A stretch of 64,000 bases of DNA from an uncultured Pelagibacteraceae bacterium (GTDB taxonomy: Bacteria; Pseudomonadota; Alphaproteobacteria; Pelagibacterales; Pelagibacteraceae), in assembly GCA_902537555.1 (NCBI GenBank), contig CACBBR010000001.1, forward strand, positions 7,501 through 71,500, given 5' to 3'. Under the pieces are notes generated by a model. It searched no databases. It saw only the letters and a list, made by a program, of their open reading frames with translations, and was not told the origin of the DNA. Positions 51,041-60,810 of this stretch are shown in pieces (position 1 is the stretch's first letter; each line of letters begins with the position of its first letter). Position numbers and translations under genes: made by a program.

Positions 51041-51980
51041 GCTTAAAATATTATTTATTGGCGCAGGATCAATTGCAATTCAGCATTTAAAAGTTTTAGA
51101 TAGCTTAATTGATTTAAAAAATTGCTGGATATGCTCAAGATCTAAAAACAAAAGTAGAAAAATAGCTAAATTATATTCGATGATACATATAGATGAAGAT
51201 TATTATGAATTTATAAAACAAAATAAAAAAATAATTGATGGAATTGTTATTCTAGTATCGATGGATCAAATTTTTTTTACAACAAAAAAAATTTTGTCTT
51301 TTAAAATACCACTTTTTGTTGAAAAGCCACCTGGTTTAAGTATTACGCAATTACAAAAACTAAATTCCTTGTCAAAAAAATATAATACACCTAATTTGGT
51401 AGGTTATAATAGAAGGTATTATTCAGTGATAAACAAAGTGAAAAAAAAACTTGCATCGGAAAAAATTATCTCAGCACATATAGAGGCTCACGAAAGATAT
51501 TGGATTTTAAAAAATAAAGTAAAAAAAAAAACTTTTTTAAAAAAATGGGTTTATGCAAATACAAGTCATGTAATCAATCTACTATTGTTTTTTTTGGGTG
51601 ATTATAAAAAGGTAATTAAATTTTCACAAAACAACTTTAATACCAAAGATCTTAGAATAAACACATCTGCGTTAATTGAGTTTAATAAAAAAATATATGT
51701 AACTTTTAAATCAAATTGGAATGTTATTGGTGGATGGTATATTAAAATTTTTTCTAACAAAAATACTTATTTATTTAGTCCCTTAGAACAATGTGTAGCT
51801 ACTAATAAAAAATTTAAATCAGAAAAAATTTTACCCGAAAGTTATGATAAAACTTATAAAGCCGGTTTTTATTTACAAGCAATTTTTTTTCTAAGTTTAA
51901 TAAAAAAAGGTAATTATTATAATGATTTTAAAAATATTTTAAGTACTTACAAATTAATAAAAAAAATTTTTGATAGATAA
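51027..51980 (+). CDS. Gfo/Idh/MocA family oxidoreductase
   Basis: About 317 residues from ATG 51027; an in-frame ATG six codons upstream (51009) is possible and would deepen the overlap with the ABC gene. LFIGAGSIAIQH is the NAD(P) loop, VEKPPG near 95 the family EKP motif, and VGYNRRYYS follows; NTSHVINLL near 175 carries the sugar-binding His. A probable sugar dehydrogenase, oxidising or reducing a nucleotide sugar or nonulosonic acid. The partner pathway is not clear from its place between the exporter and glycosyltransferases. Confidence 0.8.
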   Translation: MKKDKLKILFIGAGSIAIQHLKVLDSLIDLKNCWICSRSKNKSRKIAKLYSMIHIDEDYYEFIKQNKKIIDGIVILVSMDQIFFTTKKILSFKIPLFVEKPPGLSITQLQKLNSLSKKYNTPNLVGYNRRYYSVINKVKKKLASEKIISAHIEAHERYWILKNKVKKKTFLKKWVYANTSHVINLLLFFLGDYKKVIKFSQNNFNTKDLRINTSALIEFNKKIYVTFKSNWNVIGGWYIKIFSNKNTYLFSPLEQCVATNKKFKSEKILPESYDKTYKAGFYLQAIFFLSLIKKGNYYNDFKNILSTYKLIKKIFDR

Positions 51981-51985
51981 TTTTA

Positions 51986-53170
51986 GTGAATTTATTATTT
52001 GTTTTAGAAGAAAATGAGTCTAAGCCAAGTGGTGTAGTAAGTTTAGTTAAAAACAAAATTGAGAATTGGAAAAGTTCAGACTACATATATATATTATTAA
52101 ATAAAAATCATTGGGCATACAGGGATTTTAAAAAAATTAAAAGAAAGAATTACAAAGTAATTAAATTACAATTTGCAATTTCAGATGAAATAAACATTTA
52201 TCTTAAAAAAAAAATACAATCAGATATAGTATACAAATTTATAAGATTTTTTCTAATTCCTTTGGAATTTTTACATAACTTGAGACTTTTCCTCCATATA
52301 AGAAATCTAATTAAATTATATAAAATACAGGGCGTTTTTAGCCATAATGGTGGTTGGCCAGGAGGTATTTTAAACAGGATTTCATTAATTAGTTTAATAA
52401 ATATGAATATAAAAAGAATTTTAATAATTCATAACTTTCCCGCAAAAAAAAATCTTTTTAATTATTTTTTTATTGAATTAAATAATTTATTGGTAAAAAT
52501 TTCAAATATTAAACTAATAACTGTATCCAAAAGCTGCAAAAAGGATTTAATTATATCCTCAGGTTTTAATAAAATTAAGGTTATATACAATGGTCTAAGT
52601 GAAAATATAAAAAAATACAAAAAAATTAAAAGAGGAAAAACAAAAATTCATTTAAATTACTTTGGAAAAATCGAACACAGAAAGGGATTGCATCTTTTGA
52701 TTCAAGCTCTTAATGATGTTAAATTAAATGACATTATTTTAAATATATACGGTGATGGGGATTTAAATTATAAAAAAAGTCTGAAATTTTTAAAAAAAAA
52801 TAAAAGTTATACTTTAAATTTTAATAAACCAATTTCCGATATTACAAAAGTTTTGGAAAATACAGATATTTTGATTTTGCCATCAATTCAATTTGAGAGC
52901 TTTGGAATGGTTTTAATTGAGGCGATGAGACAAAAAATACCAATTATTTCTTCAAACTCTGGAGGAATTAAAGAAGTAGTTAAAAATAATAAAAATGGCC
53001 TAACATTTAAAAATAACAATGTTGATGATTTACGAAAAAAAATAGAGATACTTGTCAAATCAAAATTATTGCGAATTAAATTAGGTAATAGAGGATACAG
53101 AATATTTAAAAATAAATTTACAAATAAAAGATTTATTCAAGAATACGAAAAAATTACAAATGATAAGTAG
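51986..53170 (+). CDS. Family 4 glycosyltransferase (GT-B)
   Basis: A 394-residue GT4-type transferase. The GT4 core is clear at the C-terminus: YFGKIEHRKGLHLLIQAL near 226-243, IYGDGD near 253, and ESFGMVLIEAMRQKIPIISSNSGGIKEVV near 310-338, the E-x7-E donor-binding motif plus GG. The N-terminal half binds the acceptor lipid-linked glycan. The GTG start at 51986 fits the Rossmann-like opening NLLFVLEEN. It overlaps the next transferase by 11 bp. Donor sugar unknown. Confidence 0.85.
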   Translation: MNLLFVLEENESKPSGVVSLVKNKIENWKSSDYIYILLNKNHWAYRDFKKIKRKNYKVIKLQFAISDEINIYLKKKIQSDIVYKFIRFFLIPLEFLHNLRLFLHIRNLIKLYKIQGVFSHNGGWPGGILNRISLISLINMNIKRILIIHNFPAKKNLFNYFFIELNNLLVKISNIKLITVSKSCKKDLIISSGFNKIKVIYNGLSENIKKYKKIKRGKTKIHLNYFGKIEHRKGLHLLIQALNDVKLNDIILNIYGDGDLNYKKSLKFLKKNKSYTLNFNKPISDITKVLENTDILILPSIQFESFGMVLIEAMRQKIPIISSNSGGIKEVVKNNKNGLTFKNNNVDDLRKKIEILVKSKLLRIKLGNRGYRIFKNKFTNKRFIQEYEKITNDK

Positions 53171-54047
53171 ATTTTTTAGCGTAATTATAACAACTTATAA
53201 TGCAAGAAGATATATTGAAAAAACAATAACAAGTGTTTTAAGGCAAGATTTTAAAGATTATGAAATTTTGATCGTTGACGATTGTTCTGATGATGAGACA
53301 ATTGATATTGTAAAAAAAAAATTTTTTGACAAAGTCAAGATATTTTCAACAAAAAAGAACTTTGGTGGTCCAGCAGAGTCTAGGAACATAGGTATCAAAA
53401 ATTCTCAAGGAAAGTGGATTGCATTTTTAGATGGTGATGACTTTTGGTTTGAGGATAAACTATCGTATTTCAATAAAATAATTATATCAAAACCAAATTA
53501 TGAAGTTTATTGTTCTAATGAAATATTAATTAACACAAAAACTAAAAAAGAAAAAATAATTAAGCATGGACCATTCACAGATAATTTTTTTGAAAATTTA
53601 CTTTACGATGGTAATAAATTGTCTCCCTCGGCCTCAATAGTTAATAAAAATTTTTTAATAAAAAAAAATATTTACTTTGATAATAATGAAGATTTTATAG
53701 GTGTAGAGGATTATGATTTTTGGTTAAATTTATCAAAAAATAATGCAAAATTTTTCTTTATTTCAAAAACTTTTAGTGCCTATGTAATTCATAATAAAAA
53801 TATCACTAATAATTCTAAAAGGCATCTGACCAATACAATAAATGTATTAAACAAAAATCATAAATATTTAAAAATTAATGATGTAGGAAAATATTCAGCA
53901 AGAATTTTTAATGTAAAATATTCTTTCATTATTAATCAGATTGTAAGAAGAAATAATAATATTTTACTTAATTTCATGAAATTTTTCAGATATAGTTTGA
54001 AAAATCCAATATTATCATCAAAATTTATCTTAAAAAAATTAAAATGA
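53160..54047 (+). CDS. Family 2 glycosyltransferase (GT-A)
   Basis: A 295-residue GT2 enzyme. The start FSVIITTYNARRYIEKTITSVLRQ, IVDDCSDDET at 38-47 and the metal-binding FLDGDD at 89-94 are classical, followed by VEDYDFWL (catalytic base region). It is inverting by family and adds one sugar to the growing repeat unit at the cytoplasmic face. It overlaps the GT4 gene before it by 11 bp and the deacetylase after it by 4 bp. Confidence 0.88.
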   Translation: MISRFFSVIITTYNARRYIEKTITSVLRQDFKDYEILIVDDCSDDETIDIVKKKFFDKVKIFSTKKNFGGPAESRNIGIKNSQGKWIAFLDGDDFWFEDKLSYFNKIIISKPNYEVYCSNEILINTKTKKEKIIKHGPFTDNFFENLLYDGNKLSPSASIVNKNFLIKKNIYFDNNEDFIGVEDYDFWLNLSKNNAKFFFISKTFSAYVIHNKNITNNSKRHLTNTINVLNKNHKYLKINDVGKYSARIFNVKYSFIINQIVRRNNNILLNFMKFFRYSLKNPILSSKFILKKLK

Positions 54048-54865
54048 AAGAGTTTGTTTTAAAAAATTTATATTCTTTTTTAGGAGATCAAAAGGCTCAA
54101 CTCAGGATAATTACTTTTCATGATATTTTGAGCGAAGATTATCAAAAATTCTATGATTTAATTTTTTATTTAAAAACTAAATGGAACATAATTTCTCCAA
54201 ATGAATTTAAAAAAATAATAAATAGAGAAAAATCTAAAATTGATGAAAAAAATGTACTTATTTCATTTGATGATGCTTATAAGTCACAAAAGATTGTTAC
54301 CGAAAAATATCTTGATCCATTAAATATAAAAGCTTTATTTTTTATAGTTTCTGACTTTGTAAAATTAAATTCAAAAGATGAAGCTCATGAGTTTATAAGA
54401 AAAAATTTTTTCAAGTTTAAAAATAAAAATCTCAAATTAAATTCTCAAACAAAAAATATGAATATTGAAGATATTAAGTCCTTAATTCAAAATGGTCACA
54501 CTATAGGAGGGCATACAAAAACACATTCTCAGTTGTCAAAAATTGATGACGAAAAAAATTTGTATCAAGAAATAGTTGCTTCTAAAGATTATTTAGAAAA
54601 TAATCTTGAAAATTACAAAATTGAAGATTTTGCTTATACATTTGGTGATTTTGAGAGTATTAATAAAAAGTCTTTAAAATTAATCCTTAAAAATTTTAAT
54701 TACTTATACACTGGTTTGAGAGGTAATAATTATAAAATAAATTCTAAAATTATAAGACGCGACGCTATAAATTTAAAAGAAAATTTTAAAGTTATAAGCG
54801 CCTATATAAATGGTTACACGGATTTTATGTATAAAAATAAATTAGAAGAACTCGAAAAATGGTAA
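54044..54865 (+). CDS. Polysaccharide deacetylase family protein (NodB-like, CE4)
   Basis: A 273-residue NodB-fold protein with the metal-binding/catalytic Asp pair D76-D77 in ISFDDAY and the H157/H161 ligands in GGHTKTH, the H-x-x-x-H motif. CE4 enzymes remove N- or O-acetyl groups from glycans. There is no signal peptide, so action is probably cytoplasmic on a lipid-linked intermediate, or it is an acetyl-amino-sugar deacetylase. It overlaps the glycosyltransferase before (4 bp) and the sulfotransferase-like gene after (7 bp). Confidence 0.8.
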   Translation: MKEFVLKNLYSFLGDQKAQLRIITFHDILSEDYQKFYDLIFYLKTKWNIISPNEFKKIINREKSKIDEKNVLISFDDAYKSQKIVTEKYLDPLNIKALFFIVSDFVKLNSKDEAHEFIRKNFFKFKNKNLKLNSQTKNMNIEDIKSLIQNGHTIGGHTKTHSQLSKIDDEKNLYQEIVASKDYLENNLENYKIEDFAYTFGDFESINKKSLKLILKNFNYLYTGLRGNNYKINSKIIRRDAINLKENFKVISAYINGYTDFMYKNKLEELEKW

Positions 54866-55623
54866 ATGTAAAAAAATTTATATATAAAATATTAATATTT
54901 ATTACTCTACCCAATGTATATTTTGTTAGAAAAATTTATAAAAAAATTATTTTTCTGCATATTCCACATTGTGGAGGCAATACTATTCATAGATTTTTAA
55001 AATTCAACTTTGGAAACAGAGGAAAAAAAATAATTTTAAAAAATACACTTAAAGATTTTGATATCTTAGAAGATGGTAAGGATCATTTTTATAACTTTGG
55101 ACATTTTGGTTTGGATTACATAAAAAAATACTTTGATGATAAAAATTTTTTTTATATTATGAATATAAGAAATCCACGCAATTTTTATTTATCTAATTAT
55201 TTCCGAGACAAGAAATATAACAGTATTTATACTCCAACTGAAAAATTTCCTTCGATAGAACAGTATTTACAAATAAATAAAGATTTAAATAAAGATAATA
55301 TATTTTGCAGATACCTAAGCGGCTCATTTATTTACAAGCCATCTAACACAAAAGTGAATGATGAAATTTTTGAGAAAGCAGTTAATAATTTAAAACTTTT
55401 TCATTGCATTTTTATTGTTGAAGAAAGCAAGCAAAGCTTGAATATCTTATCAAATAAACTTAAAATTCCTTTTAATTTAACCTCAATTTTAAAACCACAC
55501 GCTAATAAGCATTCAAATTCAAAATATCCACCAATATCAGAAGAAGCAAATGAATTATTAGAGTCAATGGTTACTTATGATAATAAGTTATATGAAATTG
55601 TTTTAAAAAAAAATAATTTATAG
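54859..55623 (+). CDS. Sulfotransferase family 2-like protein with altered PAPS loop
   Basis: A 254-residue protein with the fold signature of Golgi-type carbohydrate sulfotransferases: IIFLHIPHCGGNTIHRFL at 30-47 where the family reads HIPKTGG, FGHFGLD (compare HxHF) and MNIRNPRNFYLSNYF, the 3'-phosphate-binding R-P-x-x-x-x-S-x-Y motif. The lysine of the 5'-phosphosulfate loop is His here (H37), so PAPS use is uncertain. A hydrophobic stretch near 8-22 could be a membrane anchor. No PAPS synthesis genes are seen. Confidence 0.65.
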   Translation: MVNVKKFIYKILIFITLPNVYFVRKIYKKIIFLHIPHCGGNTIHRFLKFNFGNRGKKIILKNTLKDFDILEDGKDHFYNFGHFGLDYIKKYFDDKNFFYIMNIRNPRNFYLSNYFRDKKYNSIYTPTEKFPSIEQYLQINKDLNKDNIFCRYLSGSFIYKPSNTKVNDEIFEKAVNNLKLFHCIFIVEESKQSLNILSNKLKIPFNLTSILKPHANKHSNSKYPPISEEANELLESMVTYDNKLYEIVLKKNNL

Positions 55624-55652
55624 TTAAGCTAAGTTACTTTATATTTATCTAG

Positions 55653-57764
55653 GTGTTTTTATTTTCAAAAAAAATTAATTTATTTTTACTTTTTAAAGCT
55701 CTTTTTTTAAAAAAAATTAAAACAAAACATTTCAATAACAAATTTAAATTTTTAAATCAGGAACTAATATTACTTACTAGATCTAGATGGAGTTTATTAT
55801 TTATTACTTTTTTGTACAAAAAATTTGTCAATAATAATCAATCATTAAATATATGGGTACCCAGCTATTATTGCAATTATGCATTATCCAAAATTAGAAA
55901 ACATTACAGTGACGTAAATTTTATATTTTACCCAATTGATGAAAAACTTAAAATTGACATTAAAAAGATAAACGAATTAAATTTAAAACATTCTATAGAT
56001 ATATTTATTAATGTTAACTTTTTCGGAAAATCATTTAAAAATCTTGATCTAATTAACCTTCTCAATAAAAAAAAATCTTGGTTAATAAATGATTGTACAC
56101 ACTGCGTTAGTCCTGATAATAAATTTGAAAAATATAGTGACTTCTCTATTTATAGTCCACATAAATATTATTCAATACCTTCTGGAGCAGTTTTAAAAAT
56201 TAATCTTAATGGAATAAATAAAAAATATATTAAAGAAAAAATAGAGAATGTGGACAAATTAAAAAATGAGTTTTTAAGACAGCTAGAATTGGATAATTTC
56301 AAAAATTATTTTTTTGATATTTGTTGCAATATTTTATGGTTAATAAAAAGAACAATTAACATATTTTATATTACGACAAAAATAAAAAAAATTGATGAAA
56401 ATGATCAACAAATAAATATTGAATTAGATAATAAACCCTTTCCTGGGTTTATAATCTCTAAATTAATAGTTAATACAATTGTAATTGATACAAAGATTAT
56501 TTCACTTAGAAAGAAAACATTTTATTTATGGCAGTCAATAATAAAAAAAATTATTAAGGATAAATTCAATTATAACTTCTGGCTAGATAATATAAATTTT
56601 CCATATTATTTAATTCTACAATCTGATGAAAATAGTATAAAAAAAATTTACGATTTATTGAGATTAAATAAAATTCCAATTAACACATGGCCAGATATCC
56701 CACCAGAAGTAAAATTTAATAAATTACACAACGATACATACTTCATGAGAAATAGTTTAATTTTTATTAATTTAAATCCACAAAATAGTGCACAACTTAA
56801 ATTTATAAATGGGTATGAAAAAAACTTTTATTCTTTTGATAAAGATAAATTTTCGTTTCAAGAGATATACTCAAAAAAGGAATGGAAAAAATATTTAAAC
56901 AAAACAAATTTTTCATACATAACTTCATTATATAACTATTATGATAATATAAAATTTTTCAAAAGTAAGAAATTTTTAATAAAAAATAATTTAAATGAAA
57001 TAGGAATATTTCAAATTTGTTATATACGTTTCATTTTTGGAGTTTTTGTAAGACTAAATTTAGGACCATGTTTTTTTAAAAAAACTGACGAAAATAATAC
57101 AAAAGATATTTTAAGCGCCATTTTTTTAGGTTTATTTCCTAAAAAAAAATTATTTATGCTCATGAGTCCAAATTTGGAATTTGTTGAAAATAATATTTTA
57201 TTTCAAATTGGTGAAAAAGTTCATGATTATTCAGGTACTGGTTTAAAATCAACTATAATTGACTTAACAAATGAATTAAAATTAATCAAAGCCAAATTTA
57301 AAGATAATTTAAGAAGAGATATCCAAAAAAAAAAAATTAGTAAGAAGTTTAAAATTGAACAAATCGCAAATACCGATGATTTTTTAATATTTATCAACAA
57401 TTACAAAAATGAAATGAAAAAAAAAAAATTTATTGGTGCAAATATAAATTTAATTAAAAATCTATTTTTAAATAAAGAACTTTTGATTTTAAATGCTTTC
57501 ACAGAAAATAAACTTGTTTCAAGTGTTTGTGTATCTAAACATGGAAATGCAGCAACATATTTGGTTGGATTGAATTTGGATCATTCCAGAAGTGCAAATG
57601 ATTTGTTATTATGGAAAATGATAGTTTTATTGAAAAAAATGAAATACACTAAATTTGATTTGGGTGGTCTTGACTATCAAAATAATCGAGCAGTATCTAT
57701 TTTTAAATCAAATTTTAATGGGGATGAGTATAGTTTAGTTGGATCAAAGTTTTTAATAAGATGA
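55653..57764 (+). CDS. Fusion: DegT-like PLP-fold domain plus FemAB/GNAT-like acyltransferase domain
   Basis: A 703-residue two-domain protein. Residues about 35-390 follow the fold-type I aminotransferase pattern: VPSYYCNYAL at 69-78, INDCTHCVSP at 145-154 (D147) and SIYSPHKYYSIPSG with a Schiff-base-type K171. Residues about 430-703 resemble the FemAB/GNAT group (LRRDIQKK, LVSSVCVSKHGNAATYLVGLN, NDLLLWKMI, FDLGGLDYQN). An aminotransferase fused to an acyltransferase would make and then acylate an amino-sugar on one polypeptide. GTG start at 55653. Confidence 0.65.
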   Translation: MFLFSKKINLFLLFKALFLKKIKTKHFNNKFKFLNQELILLTRSRWSLLFITFLYKKFVNNNQSLNIWVPSYYCNYALSKIRKHYSDVNFIFYPIDEKLKIDIKKINELNLKHSIDIFINVNFFGKSFKNLDLINLLNKKKSWLINDCTHCVSPDNKFEKYSDFSIYSPHKYYSIPSGAVLKINLNGINKKYIKEKIENVDKLKNEFLRQLELDNFKNYFFDICCNILWLIKRTINIFYITTKIKKIDENDQQINIELDNKPFPGFIISKLIVNTIVIDTKIISLRKKTFYLWQSIIKKIIKDKFNYNFWLDNINFPYYLILQSDENSIKKIYDLLRLNKIPINTWPDIPPEVKFNKLHNDTYFMRNSLIFINLNPQNSAQLKFINGYEKNFYSFDKDKFSFQEIYSKKEWKKYLNKTNFSYITSLYNYYDNIKFFKSKKFLIKNNLNEIGIFQICYIRFIFGVFVRLNLGPCFFKKTDENNTKDILSAIFLGLFPKKKLFMLMSPNLEFVENNILFQIGEKVHDYSGTGLKSTIIDLTNELKLIKAKFKDNLRRDIQKKKISKKFKIEQIANTDDFLIFINNYKNEMKKKKFIGANINLIKNLFLNKELLILNAFTENKLVSSVCVSKHGNAATYLVGLNLDHSRSANDLLLWKMIVLLKKMKYTKFDLGGLDYQNNRAVSIFKSNFNGDEYSLVGSKFLIR

Positions 57765-58945
57765 AAAAAATTTTAATCATATCCCAAGGTTATTGGCCTG
57801 AAATTTTTCCAATTAACCCAGTAACAAATAAACTATCTGAAAAGGGCTTTAAAATAGATGTTTTGACTGGATATCCTAATTATCCGAAGGGAAAATTTTT
57901 TTCTGGATTTCAGCCCTATAAAATTACAGTCAACAAAAATAATAACACTGAAATATTTAGAGTTCCAATTATTTCAAGAGGAATAAATTCAAAAACAAGA
58001 ATTATATTAAATTATTTCAGTTTTATAATTTCTGCCATTGTTTTTGGAGGATTTGTTTTAAGAAAAAAAAAATATGAGATAATATTAGTATATGCAACGT
58101 CCCCCATATTTCAGGCATATATAGGTGTCTTTTTTAAATTTTTAAAAAAAGCTAAATTAGTAACATGGGTGCAGGATCTTTGGCCAAATATTTTAAGAGA
58201 TACAGGTATAATAAAAAACAAAATTATTTTAAAAATAATAAAATTTTTTGTAGCTAACATATATAATTCTAATGACTTAATTTTGTCTCAATCAAAAAGC
58301 TTCAGAAGAGATATTAAAAAAATAACAAATACTAAAGTAAGTGTTATGTATAATCCTGGTTACTCAGAAAAAAAAATACTTAAAAATAGATTTAATAAAA
58401 AAATTAATATTTTATATGCAGGGAATATTGGAAATGCTCAACCTTGGGAGATAATAATTAATTTATTAAAATTAGAAGAATATAAAAAAATTAATCTTAC
58501 TATTTGTGGTGATGGTCAAAAATTTAATTATATTAAAAATTTTATCGAAAAAAATAAAACGAAAAATATTATCTTAAAAGGTTTTGTAAAAGGTAAAAAA
58601 CTTGAAGAACAATACAAAAAAAATAATTATCTTCTAATAATGCTTAAATCTGGACATGATTTAAATAAAACAATTCCTTCAAAATTTCAAACTTATTTAT
58701 TTTATAAAAAACCAATTATAGCATTAAGTGATGGTGAAGTTTATGAATTAATTAAAAATTTTAATTTAGGATTTGCGTCTAAACCTTATAATAAAAAAAA
58801 AATCAATAAAATGTTTAATGATATAATCTGCTTAAAAGAGAAAAAATATAAAAAAATAGTGAGGAACACAGAAAAGTTTTATGTTAAAAATTTTTCACAA
58901 AATACGATTAATGAAAAACTCAAAAAAGAACTCTACAAAATATAA
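57761..58945 (+). CDS. wbuB: WbuB-like GT4 glycosyltransferase (L-N-acetylfucosamine/quinovosamine type)
   Basis: A 394-residue GT4 enzyme of the WbuB/WcaI group: start ILIISQGYWPEIFPINPV, TGYPNYPKGKFFSGF around 36-50 and VTWVQDLWPNILRDTG near 138-153 are diagnostic. The donor-binding part has AGNIGNAQ and GDGQK. WbuB transfers an L-N-acetylamino-6-deoxysugar to the lipid-linked chain. The next three genes are the matching nucleotide-sugar synthesis enzymes, which strongly supports the donor class. It overlaps the fusion gene by 4 bp. Confidence 0.82.
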   Translation: MKKILIISQGYWPEIFPINPVTNKLSEKGFKIDVLTGYPNYPKGKFFSGFQPYKITVNKNNNTEIFRVPIISRGINSKTRIILNYFSFIISAIVFGGFVLRKKKYEIILVYATSPIFQAYIGVFFKFLKKAKLVTWVQDLWPNILRDTGIIKNKIILKIIKFFVANIYNSNDLILSQSKSFRRDIKKITNTKVSVMYNPGYSEKKILKNRFNKKINILYAGNIGNAQPWEIIINLLKLEEYKKINLTICGDGQKFNYIKNFIEKNKTKNIILKGFVKGKKLEEQYKKNNYLLIMLKSGHDLNKTIPSKFQTYLFYKKPIIALSDGEVYELIKNFNLGFASKPYNKKKINKMFNDIICLKEKKYKKIVRNTEKFYVKNFSQNTINEKLKKELYKI

Positions 58946-59819
58946 AAAAAAAATTTTAATTTTAGGATCATTAGGTATGCTTGGTCATATGGTTCATGAT
59001 TTTTTAAAAAAAAAATATGTAGTTAAAGGATTATGTAGGAAAAAAAGAAATGTATTAAAGAAATATATTAAAGAAAATAATTTCATTACAATTGATTTAT
59101 TAAAACTCCAGGAACTTGAGAAAATTATCCTTAAATTTAAACCAGATATTGTAATTAATTGTGCTGGTATAATAAAACAAAAAACTAATAAATTTGATAA
59201 AGATAATATCTTTTTTATTAATTCGTGTTTACCAAATTATTTATCAATTCTTGCAATAAAAGAAAAATTTAAATTAATTCATATCAGTACAGACTGTGTG
59301 TTCAATGGAATTAGAGGAAATTATAAAGAATTTGAAAGCCCAAATTCTCTTGATGACTATGGGTTATCAAAGTCTCTTGGTGAAGTATCTTCTATTAATA
59401 GTATAACTTTAAGAACATCAATAATTGGCCATGAGATTTATGAACAAAATGGTTTATTAGAATGGTTTTTAAAACAAAAAAAAATCTGGGGGTATAAAAA
59501 TGCTTTTTTTTCTGGCGTTACAACTCTAGAACTATCTAAAATAATTGAAAAGGTATTGAACTCAAATTTAAAGAATGGAATATATAATGTAGCAAGTAAA
59601 AAAATAAGCAAATATAGATTGTTACTATTAATAAAAAAAATATATGCTAAGAATACTTTAATATTGCCATCTAGTAAATTTAAAATAGACAGATCTCTAA
59701 ATGGAACTTTTTTTAAAAAAATGACAAATATTACAGTGAGTAGTTGGGAAGAAATGATTATTGATCAAAAAATGAATTATTTAAAAAAAATTAAAATTTA
59801 TGAATATTTTCAAAAATAA
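58911..59819 (+). CDS. RmlD-like reductase, WbvR-type
   Basis: About 302 residues from ATG 58911; an earlier in-frame ATG (58881) lies inside the GT4 gene and is less likely. LGSLGMLGHM is the cofactor loop, NCAGIIKQ follows near 83, STDCVF at 126-131 and catalytic Y150/K154 (YGLSK). It reduces the 4-keto group made by the WbjB-like enzyme next door. FnlB/WbjC/CapF of the L-FucNAc route carries an additional cupin domain (about 370 residues); this protein lacks it and resembles WbvR, which leads to L-rhamno/L-QuiNAc-type products. It overlaps the dehydratase by 20 bp. Confidence 0.78.
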   Translation: MKNSKKNSTKYKKKILILGSLGMLGHMVHDFLKKKYVVKGLCRKKRNVLKKYIKENNFITIDLLKLQELEKIILKFKPDIVINCAGIIKQKTNKFDKDNIFFINSCLPNYLSILAIKEKFKLIHISTDCVFNGIRGNYKEFESPNSLDDYGLSKSLGEVSSINSITLRTSIIGHEIYEQNGLLEWFLKQKKIWGYKNAFFSGVTTLELSKIIEKVLNSNLKNGIYNVASKKISKYRLLLLIKKIYAKNTLILPSSKFKIDRSLNGTFFKKMTNITVSSWEEMIIDQKMNYLKKIKIYEYFQK

Positions 59820-60801
59820 GATACTTCTTGTAACTGGAGGAACAGGATCGTTTGGAAATGCTGTGATAGGAAAATTCCTAAAATTTAATTTAAAAGAAAT
59901 TCGTATTTTTAGTAGAGATGAAAAAAAACAAGATGATATGCGTAGCTATTATAAAAATAAAAAAATTAAATTTTACTTAGGCGATGTTAGAGACAGATTT
60001 AGTGTAGATATAGCTATGAGAAATGTAGATTTTGTTTTTCATGCCGCTGCTTTAAAACAAGTTCCCTCATGTGAATTTTATCCAATGGAGGCTATTAATA
60101 CGAATATTCTTGGGGCAAATAATGTTATTTCATCAGCAATAAAACATAATATAAAAAAGGCAATTTTTTTAAGTACAGATAAGGCTGTATATCCCATAAA
60201 TGCAATGGGTATGTCTAAAGCTTTAATGGAAAAATTAATTGTTGCTAGATCAAGAGATTTAAAAAATAGCAAAACTACAATATGTGCTACTAGATATGGA
60301 AATGTGATGGCTTCTAGAGGATCAGTAATACCATTATTTTTTAAACAAACAAAAAAAAATAATCCGATCACAATAACATCTCCAAATATGACAAGATTCT
60401 TAATGAGTTTAGAAGAGTCGGTAGAATTAGTCTTAGAAGCATTTAAAAATGGTAAAAATGGAGAAATATTTGTTTATAAATCCCCAGCTTGCACAATAGA
60501 GAATTTAGCAAAAGCGATATTAAAAATTACCAAAACAAAATCGAAAATAAAATATATCGGAACAAGGCATGGAGAAAAATTATTTGAAACGCTTGTTTCA
60601 CAAGAAGAACTTTTAAATTCTAAATCATACAAAAAATTTTTTAAAATTTTACCAGATAATAGAGATTTAGATTATAATAAATACTTTCATAAAGGAAGAG
60701 TTTCAAAACTTAAAGATTCTTATACGTCACATAATACTAAAAGATTGAATGTCGATGAAATAATAAAAAAAATAAAAAAATTAAATTTTTCAAACAAATA
60801 G
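59800..60801 (+). CDS. wbjB: UDP-N-acetylglucosamine 4,6-dehydratase/5-epimerase (WbjB/FnlA/CapE-like)
   Basis: A 333-residue inverting dehydratase of the polysaccharide biosynthesis protein 2 family: TGGTGSFG at 12-19, HAAALKQVPSCE at 81-92, STDKAV at 125-130 and the M136-x-x-x-K140 pair (AMGMSK) where classical SDRs have Tyr. This Met is normal for the family. RYGNVMASRGSVIPLF and MTRFLMS are conserved. It starts the UDP-GlcNAc to L-6-deoxy-aminosugar route completed by the reductase before and the 2-epimerase after it. Confidence 0.9.
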   Translation: MNIFKNKILLVTGGTGSFGNAVIGKFLKFNLKEIRIFSRDEKKQDDMRSYYKNKKIKFYLGDVRDRFSVDIAMRNVDFVFHAAALKQVPSCEFYPMEAINTNILGANNVISSAIKHNIKKAIFLSTDKAVYPINAMGMSKALMEKLIVARSRDLKNSKTTICATRYGNVMASRGSVIPLFFKQTKKNNPITITSPNMTRFLMSLEESVELVLEAFKNGKNGEIFVYKSPACTIENLAKAILKITKTKSKIKYIGTRHGEKLFETLVSQEELLNSKSYKKFFKILPDNRDLDYNKYFHKGRVSKLKDSYTSHNTKRLNVDEIIKKIKKLNFSNK

Positions 60802-60810
60802 GAATTATGA

